Assembly: GCA_007131625.1 (NCBI GenBank)
Contig: SLQC01000228.1
Span: forward strand, 1 to 9,430
Direction: 5' to 3'
Length of the DNA stretch: 9,430 nucleotides
Source: Balneolales bacterium
Lineage (GTDB): Bacteria > Bacteroidota > Rhodothermia > Balneolales > Natronogracilivirgulaceae
Part shown: in pieces, positions 5,525-9,430 of the stretch
Layout of the letters: the number at the start of each line of letters is the position of its first letter
Numbering within the stretch: the stretch's first letter is position 1
Translations under genes and position numbers: made by a program
The notes under the pieces: model-generated
Seen by the model: only the letters and a program-made list of their open reading frames with translations
The model's database searches: none
What the model was told of the DNA's origin: nothing

Positions 5525-5947
5525 TTGTCAAATTTTAAATCACATTTTGATGCAACTGTATTGGATCGGCTGAAACAAGCCCTTGGCATTACAACCGACA
5601 GAAAGCTGGCGGAATACCTGGAAATTAATCCTACAGTCATAGCAAACTGGCGAAGTCGGGGGCGAATCAACGCAACCCGTGTATTATCAAAATGTGAATT
5701 TCTGGATATCAACTGGATACTTTTCGGCAAACGGGTGTCGAGTGGCCCGGTTAATCGGGACCAGATCTATGAGGAGCGGGAGGAGGTTGTTGAGCGCAAC
5801 AAACCACAGAGTGAACAGGTCCAGGAGGAGGATAAGGAAATTGTGGAACGCATGAAGACTGTAGAACGTGAGAATATCGGGCTACGGAGCAAAATTGAAG
5901 TACTGGAAGACCTGATAATCCGACTCAAAAAAGATCAGAACAACTGA
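5525..5947 (+). CDS. CI-repressor-like HTH regulator with C-terminal coiled coil
   Basis: This is a 140-residue DNA-binding protein. Residues 8-70 match the N-terminal domain of phage CI-type repressors: LDRLKQALGITTDRKLAEYL, then INPTVIANWRSRGRI, then RVLSKCEFLDINWILFGK. The helix-turn-helix spans about 25-45, with the recognition helix near PTVIANWRS. From about 80 to 136 the sequence is highly charged, rich in Glu/Lys with heptad-like spacing (IVERMKTVERENIGLRSKIEVLEDLIIRLKK), a predicted coiled coil for dimerisation. The S24 peptidase half of classical CI/LexA proteins is absent, so SOS self-cleavage is not expected. The start must be a TTG at 5525: the next in-frame Met is residue 110 and a TAA lies at 5510-5512. 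No Shine-Dalgarno is present. A direct repeat ACATTTTGAT (5512-5521, 5542-5551) and a short dyad TTTGA/TCAAA flank the start, so autoregulation is plausible. Its stop lies 12 bases from the convergent ankyrin gene. Targets unknown. Confidence 0.8.
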   Translation: MSNFKSHFDATVLDRLKQALGITTDRKLAEYLEINPTVIANWRSRGRINATRVLSKCEFLDINWILFGKRVSSGPVNRDQIYEEREEVVERNKPQSEQVQEEDKEIVERMKTVERENIGLRSKIEVLEDLIIRLKKDQNN

Positions 5948-5959
5948 AGCCTGCTCGCA

Positions 5960-6649
5960 TCAGTCTTGATCAGGCGATTCTTCTTCACCACCGATTTCCT
6001 CATCATCGATATCCAGATCGTCTGTCGTGTCATCATCATCGTCATTGCTTTTTGAAATGGTGGCCTGCGTTTTCTTCTTCAACTGGTTTTCCGTGGCTCC
6101 TGCACTTCGCAACACGACAGCCACATCAGCTTGTTCATTCTCCGTAGCATGATTCAAAGCCGTATTTCCATTCCTGTCCCTGGCCCGGATATCCGCTCCC
6201 TGTGAAATCAAATAGCGAACAACGTCAATATTTCCTTCCCGAGCAGCAAACATAAGAGCCGTCTGACCCCAGTGCTGTTTGGCATTGATATCGGCTCCTT
6301 TTTCAAGCAACAGCTTGACGGCTTCAAGCTGTCCCTCACGGGCGGCGATAATCAGGGCAAGCGGACCAATTTCCGCATTATATTTAAACAGCAGATTCAT
6401 CATATCCAGATTGCCGTATTCCGCAGCCCGATTTAATGCCGTCCCGCCGATCTTGTTCTTGATATTCACCTTCGCTCCCTTTTCAAGAAGGAGTTTAACC
6501 GCTTCAATCTGATTGTTTTGAGCGGCATAAATCAGGGGAGTAGACCCGGTTGCCGATATAGCGTTAATATCGGCAACACTATTCAACTGTGACTTGATCG
6601 CTTCAAGATCACCTGATTTACATGCGTCAATTAGAGGCGAATTTTCCAT
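5960..6649 (-). CDS. ankyrin-repeat protein with acidic C-terminal tail
   Basis: The 229-residue product is almost wholly ankyrin repeats, helix-turn-helix-loop units of about 33 residues that bind other proteins. Repeats lie at about 3-34, 35-67, 68-95, 96-127, 128-160 and 161-187. The clearest are GSTPLIYAAQNNQIEAVKLLLEKGAKVN and GQTALMFAAREGNIDVVRYLISQGADI. The third repeat is short and lacks the usual start of its successor. EAVKLLLEKGA occurs twice, which suggests internal duplication. Residues 188-199 are basic (KKKTQATISK), and residues 201-229 are extremely acidic and probably disordered (SNDDDDDTTDDLDIDDEE...). No signal peptide or membrane segment is seen, so it is probably cytoplasmic. 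No Shine-Dalgarno precedes the ATG. It sits tail to tail with the HTH gene and 193 bases downstream of fmt on the same strand. The binding partner cannot be predicted. Confidence 0.9.
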   Translation of the reverse strand: MENSPLIDACKSGDLEAIKSQLNSVADINAISATGSTPLIYAAQNNQIEAVKLLLEKGAKVNIKNKIGGTALNRAAEYGNLDMMNLLFKYNAEIGPLALIIAAREGQLEAVKLLLEKGADINAKQHWGQTALMFAAREGNIDVVRYLISQGADIRARDRNGNTALNHATENEQADVAVVLRSAGATENQLKKKTQATISKSNDDDDDTTDDLDIDDEEIGGEEESPDQD

Positions 6650-6842
6650 AGATCATATGAATTTTACTGGTGTAGCAATTTAAGCAATGATGCGGAGTTG
6701 TCGCACATCATGCAACATCTTTTTTTATAAAGATATTGAATTATCAACACTTACTTCCTATGTAACATATTTCAGCATTAATGAAAGCGGTAGAAAAACG
6801 GAATATATCACAATATGTTGTTGCCGGACGGTCCGAACATGA
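6650..6842. other. noncoding gap between fmt and the ankyrin gene
   Basis: This is AT-rich DNA that must hold the promoter or leader of the ankyrin gene and the 3' end of the fmt transcript. An imperfect plus-strand hairpin (ATGATGCG...CGCACATCAT, about 6687-6712) with a TTTTTTT run at 6720-6726 looks terminator-like, but no plus-strand gene precedes it. A small CGGAC-G-GTCCG dyad lies near 6827-6837. I see no clear fmt terminator. Confidence 0.4.
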
Positions 6843-7772
6843 TTATGAAAATGTAACATTCCCATCCGTACCAATGTAAAAATCTTTTCCACTCATTTTG
6901 CTTCTTCCTTCGGGATGCATTTCAACAAGTGCCACACAGCCTGCTACGCATCCTGCATAGCAGATACCCTCAATAAGCCGGACTTCCCCAGGTGCCAGAT
7001 CCAGAGACGGTTCCGGTCTCGAACGAAATAATTTAATCTTCTTCCCTTCGTAAAGTGTCCACGCCCCGGGGAACGGACTCATTCCCCGGATCAGGTTGTG
7101 TACGGTCATACAATCTTTATGAAAATCGACCCTTGCGTCGTCCACCGATACTCTGGGAGCCGGTCTAACACTTTCATTCCCCTGTTCTTTCCCGGCATGT
7201 CGTCCTGCCGAAATATCGTCGATTGTCTCCATCAGCAGATCCGCACCCATCCATCTCAACCGCTCATAAACGTCACCGGTTGTCTCCAACAGATCAACCG
7301 GTACAACCTGTTGATTCAGAATGAGTCCGGTATCCATTCCTTCATCCAGCATAAAAACCGTACACCCCGTCTTTTTCTCTCCATTGATTAACGCCCAATG
7401 AATAGGTGCGGCACCCCGGTATTTCGGCAGCAGGGATGCGTGTAAATTCACCGAGCCGATCGTCGGAATTGAAAGTACTTCCGGCGGCAGAATTTTGTAT
7501 GCAACGACGACGAACAAGTCGGGTCGCAGTGGACTTAACCGATCGGCAAATGCGGGTGAGCGTACATCGTCGACTTCAAGCACCGTGATGCCAAACTTTT
7601 GTGCCATTTTTTTTACAGGGGACGGTTCTCGCAGTGTGCCCCGTCCCCTTCTTTTGTCGGTTCCAGTCACCACCAAAGATATCCGGTGAGCACTTACGGC
7701 CAACCGCTCAAGTGCGGGCACCGCAAATTCCGGATTCCCCATAAATATGATATTCAACAGTCTTACATTCAT
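6843..7772 (-). CDS. fmt: methionyl-tRNA formyltransferase
   Basis: The enzyme transfers a formyl group from 10-formyl-tetrahydrofolate to the amino group of Met on initiator tRNA, in the cytoplasm. The 309-residue length is normal. The N-terminal catalytic domain opens IIFMGNPEFAVPALE (Asn13 where many homologues have Thr). The folate site follows with SVNLHASLLPKYRGAAPIHWALINGE at about 107-132, holding catalytic Asn109 and His111, and Asp147 in EGMDTGLIL completes the triad. The loop TDKRRGRG...SPVKK at 38-55 is the tRNA-contacting insert. The C-terminal OB-fold-like domain starts near 210, with RGMSPFPGAWTLYEGKKIKLFR at 229-250. The start leaves six residues before the first strand, slightly more than usual. 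No Shine-Dalgarno is seen. It lies 146-147 bases after def on the same strand, the common def-fmt pairing of enzymes that remove and add the same formyl group, but the gap leaves room for its own promoter. Confidence 0.97.
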   Translation of the reverse strand: MNVRLLNIIFMGNPEFAVPALERLAVSAHRISLVVTGTDKRRGRGTLREPSPVKKMAQKFGITVLEVDDVRSPAFADRLSPLRPDLFVVVAYKILPPEVLSIPTIGSVNLHASLLPKYRGAAPIHWALINGEKKTGCTVFMLDEGMDTGLILNQQVVPVDLLETTGDVYERLRWMGADLLMETIDDISAGRHAGKEQGNESVRPAPRVSVDDARVDFHKDCMTVHNLIRGMSPFPGAWTLYEGKKIKLFRSRPEPSLDLAPGEVRLIEGICYAGCVAGCVALVEMHPEGRSKMSGKDFYIGTDGNVTFS

Positions 7773-7918
7773 GGCAGAATCAACACTCTGTGTATTTAAA
7801 ATCGTGGCAAGGATAGCGAAATAAGCAAAAAAGGATCACGAGATATTCATCTGATTACTTTATAATTGATTGCTATCGCCAGATGGAGCTCCCATGATGA
7901 TATACCAATGCGACTGTG

Positions 7919-8485
7919 TCAGCGATCCGCATTTTTAGCAACAACCAGATATTCGGTCTCAACTTTGCCATCAATTATATTCTGCAATTTCCCCCGGAGC
8001 AATCGTTTTCGAAACGACCCCAGATAGTCTATAAATAACACTCCTTTCAGATGATCAAATTCATGTTGTAGCACACGGGCGTACCAACCTTCATGTTCCT
8101 CTTCCCGAACCTGGAATTCCCGGTCGAAATACCTGATTTTGATCCGGTACGGACGCGTCACTTTTTCCCGTACATCCGGCAGGCTGAGACATCCCTCTTC
8201 CGCATCCCATTCCTCATCACCGACCGGTGTTACTTCCGGATTGATAAAGACTCCCGGGCCGTGTTTGGTACCATCCTCCTCTTCCGTCATGATATCGGCA
8301 TCGACTACAAACAGCTGAAGGGGAATCCCCACTTGGGGAGCGGCCAATCCCACACCTCCAGCCTGATGCATGGTATCAAACAAATTGTCGATAAATTCCG
8401 GGAGTCCGTCATTATTTTCCGGAATCGGCTCTGCGGGTGTTCGCAATCCAGAATGATCGTAGGTAACAATTGGGAAAATGGACAT
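7919..8485 (-). CDS. def: peptide deformylase
   Basis: Def is a metalloenzyme that removes the N-formyl group from nascent proteins at the ribosome exit. All three motifs are intact. Counted from the ATG at 8485, they are GGVGLAAPQVG at about 43-53, EGCLSLP at 97-103 with metal ligand Cys99, and QHEFDHLKG at 140-148 with ligands His141/His145 and catalytic Glu142. I chose this ATG because MSIFPIVTYDHSGLR is the normal deformylase beginning and the product (188 residues) has family length. It starts 10 bases after the ruvX stop. Earlier in-frame starts exist at 8506 (ATG) and 8509 (TTG); they would overlap ruvX and add a non-homologous leader (MHCKQSE). An acidic insert (MTEEEDGTKHG) follows the first motif. 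Tight spacing indicates co-transcription, perhaps coupled translation, with ruvX. Confidence 0.96.
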   Translation of the reverse strand: MSIFPIVTYDHSGLRTPAEPIPENNDGLPEFIDNLFDTMHQAGGVGLAAPQVGIPLQLFVVDADIMTEEEDGTKHGPGVFINPEVTPVGDEEWDAEEGCLSLPDVREKVTRPYRIKIRYFDREFQVREEEHEGWYARVLQHEFDHLKGVLFIDYLGSFRKRLLRGKLQNIIDGKVETEYLVVAKNADR

Positions 8486-8495
8486 TTCTGACTGT

Positions 8496-8906
8496 TTACA
8501 GTGCATCAAGATAACCTTGCAGAAGTACAGCGGCGGCAGTAGTGTCTACCAAACCTTTTGTTCGGCGCTTTTTCCGGCCGGCTCCGGAATCCCGGATTGA
8601 CTGACGCGCCAAGGTGGAGGTAAATCGTTCGTCGAGTGTGACAACCGGCACGGATTCAATTCGTTTTTCCAACTGGCTGATAAATTTCCTTACCATCTGC
8701 ACAGAACTCCCCTCTTCACCCCGCAATGTCAGGGGCCATCCAATTACGACCAGGCGCACCTCTCCCTTCTCAACCAAATTGGTAATGACAGAAAGTGCCT
8801 CGCTGGATGAAAATGTGCCCAGCGGACTTGCCAATACTTCTGTCACATCCGACTGGGCTATACCAACTCTTTTCAGGCCGACATCAACACCGATAATTCG
8901 TTGCAT
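8496..8906 (-). CDS. ruvX: Holliday junction resolvase-like nuclease RuvX/YqgF
   Basis: RuvX/YqgF is an RNase H-fold nuclease; members are credited with pre-16S rRNA processing and Holliday junction cleavage. Counted from the ATG at 8906 (136 residues, the usual size), the first catalytic strand reads IIGVDVGLKRVGIAQSD with Asp8. LVVIGWPLTLRGEEGSSVQMV follows at about 53-73, then TLDERFTSTLA at about 90-100 with an acidic D-E pair, and VDTTAAAVLLQGYL at about 120-133 with Asp121. The set D, E, D is the expected active site. The frame stays open to 8951, adding a 15-residue basic leader that overlaps the end of the HU gene. I prefer the inner ATG because homologues begin just before this strand and it falls 22 bases after the HU stop. 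Def follows after 10 bases, so this is the middle gene of a HU-ruvX-def unit. Confidence 0.93.
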   Translation of the reverse strand: MQRIIGVDVGLKRVGIAQSDVTEVLASPLGTFSSSEALSVITNLVEKGEVRLVVIGWPLTLRGEEGSSVQMVRKFISQLEKRIESVPVVTLDERFTSTLARQSIRDSGAGRKKRRTKGLVDTTAAAVLLQGYLDAL

Positions 8907-8928
8907 ACGAGCCAACCTGATTCCGGAT

Positions 8929-9252
8929 TTACGCTTCTTCCAACTGCTCAAATTCCAGCGGCTGACGCAGAAATTCTTTCAGTAGTTTGCTTGGCTTGAA
9001 GTGGGTCTTTCTGTGCTCGGGCACATAAATGACTTCGTTCGTTTTAGGATTCCGCGCTTTGGGTTTGGCTTTGGTCACCTTAACTTCAAACACACCGAAA
9101 TCACGAATTTCAATGCGACAGGTGGGCTTGGCATCCATCATGGTATTTCGAATCGACTCAATAACAGCATCAACCCACGGTTCGACCTGAACCATAGGGA
9201 CGTTTTTCTTCTCAGAAATGCGGCGTACGATATCTCTTTTTGTATATGTCAT
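8929..9252 (-). CDS. HU/IHF family DNA-binding protein
   Basis: This is a 107-residue histone-like protein that bends and compacts DNA as a dimer. The N-terminal helices (MTYTKRDIVRRISEKKNVPMVQVEPWVDAVIESI) are followed by the signature strand and arm: RIEIRDFGVFEVKVTKAKPKARNPKTNE at about 46-73. The intercalating proline is Pro69 in RNPKT. The usual GFG is RDFG here and the usual TGE is TNE, both mild variants. FKPSKLLKEFL ends the fold at about 85-95. A 12-residue acidic extension (LEFEQLEEA) makes it longer than the roughly 90-residue standard. No Shine-Dalgarno is seen; the ATG is the only sensible start. HU versus IHF subunit cannot be decided from sequence alone. It is the first gene of the minus-strand block leading to ruvX and def. 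Confidence 0.95.
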   Translation of the reverse strand: MTYTKRDIVRRISEKKNVPMVQVEPWVDAVIESIRNTMMDAKPTCRIEIRDFGVFEVKVTKAKPKARNPKTNEVIYVPEHRKTHFKPSKLLKEFLRQPLEFEQLEEA

Positions 9253-9430
9253 GTTAATATTTGATTAGGTTATTACAGTTAATAATAAGTTCGGTTTGAT
9301 TAATTGAAATGATTTTTTGTCATGCAGTATCACAGTTCAGATCTTTATTATTTCCAACTATTCCGAACTTTTTTTGCTTTAGTTATTACCTTCCGGGTAA
9401 TGGTTTGATAACTAAAAGGATAATATACAA
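9253..9430. other. upstream region of the HU-ruvX-def block; possible leader of a gene to the right
   Basis: This AT-rich intergenic DNA must contain the promoter of the HU gene on the minus strand, but no exact TAnnTTTG or TTGACA box is present. Near the right edge a nested inverted repeat occurs: AGTTAT (9381-9386) with ATAACT (9408-9413) and inside it TACC/GGTA. A purine run AAAAGGA (9414-9420) follows, which could be the ribosome binding region of a plus-strand gene starting just past the window. Confidence 0.35.

Noticed and set aside
6687..6726. Terminator-like plus-strand hairpin with a T7 run
   Set aside because: The stem is interrupted and no plus-strand gene precedes it; kept only as a remark in the gap entry.
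6781..6879. 32-codon plus-strand ORF (MKAVEKRNISQYVVAGRSEH...) overlapping the end of fmt
   Set aside because: Reads protein-like but has no ribosome binding site, overlaps fmt antisense and matches nothing I know; too short to support.
9287..9370. 8-bp inverted repeat AAGTTCGG/CCGAACTT separated by 68 bases upstream of the HU gene
   Set aside because: With this spacing and AT-rich context a match of this length is expected by chance with appreciable probability.

Overview
The window is bacterial chromosome, AT-rich between genes and of moderate GC within them. It most resembles the Bacteroidota/Balneolota/Rhodothermota side of the tree. This rests on the style of the housekeeping proteins, an ISAon1-like transposase start at the left edge, a fragment of the membrane-bound PVC-type dehydrogenase family, and the rarity of Shine-Dalgarno sequences (only the transporter has a clear GGAGG). 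The exact lineage is an inference.

Left part (1-2160): the first 70 bases are the start of a minus-strand transposase gene that leaves the window. About 540 bases of AT-rich noncoding DNA follow, including a perfect 16-bp palindrome. Then comes a complete SLC13/DASS sodium:dicarboxylate-type transporter with its own ribosome binding site and a strong intrinsic terminator.

Middle-left (2160-3700): this looks like genomic scrap. It holds an unrecognised 71-residue ORF, a short lipoprotein gene, and a reverse-strand N-terminal fragment of a PVC-type dehydrogenase that runs into the lipoprotein 3' end. It also holds 2.6 copies of a 23-bp tandem repeat and a weak 60-residue ORF. A tRNA-Pro(CGG) gene on the minus strand closes this part.

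Centre (3780-5500): gapA (NAD-type glyceraldehyde-3-phosphate dehydrogenase, minus strand) has a clear terminator after it and a 17-bp operator-like palindrome about 95 bases upstream. Next to this palindrome is the best find in the window: the 5' end of a group II intron, probably class IIC, on the minus strand. It is cut off after roughly 160 nt and lies directly behind an intrinsic terminator hairpin, the classic insertion site of that class. No reverse transcriptase gene remains.

Right (5500-9430): a CI-repressor-like HTH protein with a coiled-coil tail (TTG start) converges on an ankyrin-repeat gene with a very acidic tail. The rest is a minus-strand housekeeping block read HU -> ruvX -> def -> fmt. 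It combines a nucleoid protein, a Holliday-junction resolvase-like nuclease, and the enzymes that remove and add the formyl group of initiator methionine. I see no new multi-gene defence or mobile system; the novelty candidates are the intron remnant, the operator-like palindromes and the scrambled region beside the tRNA.
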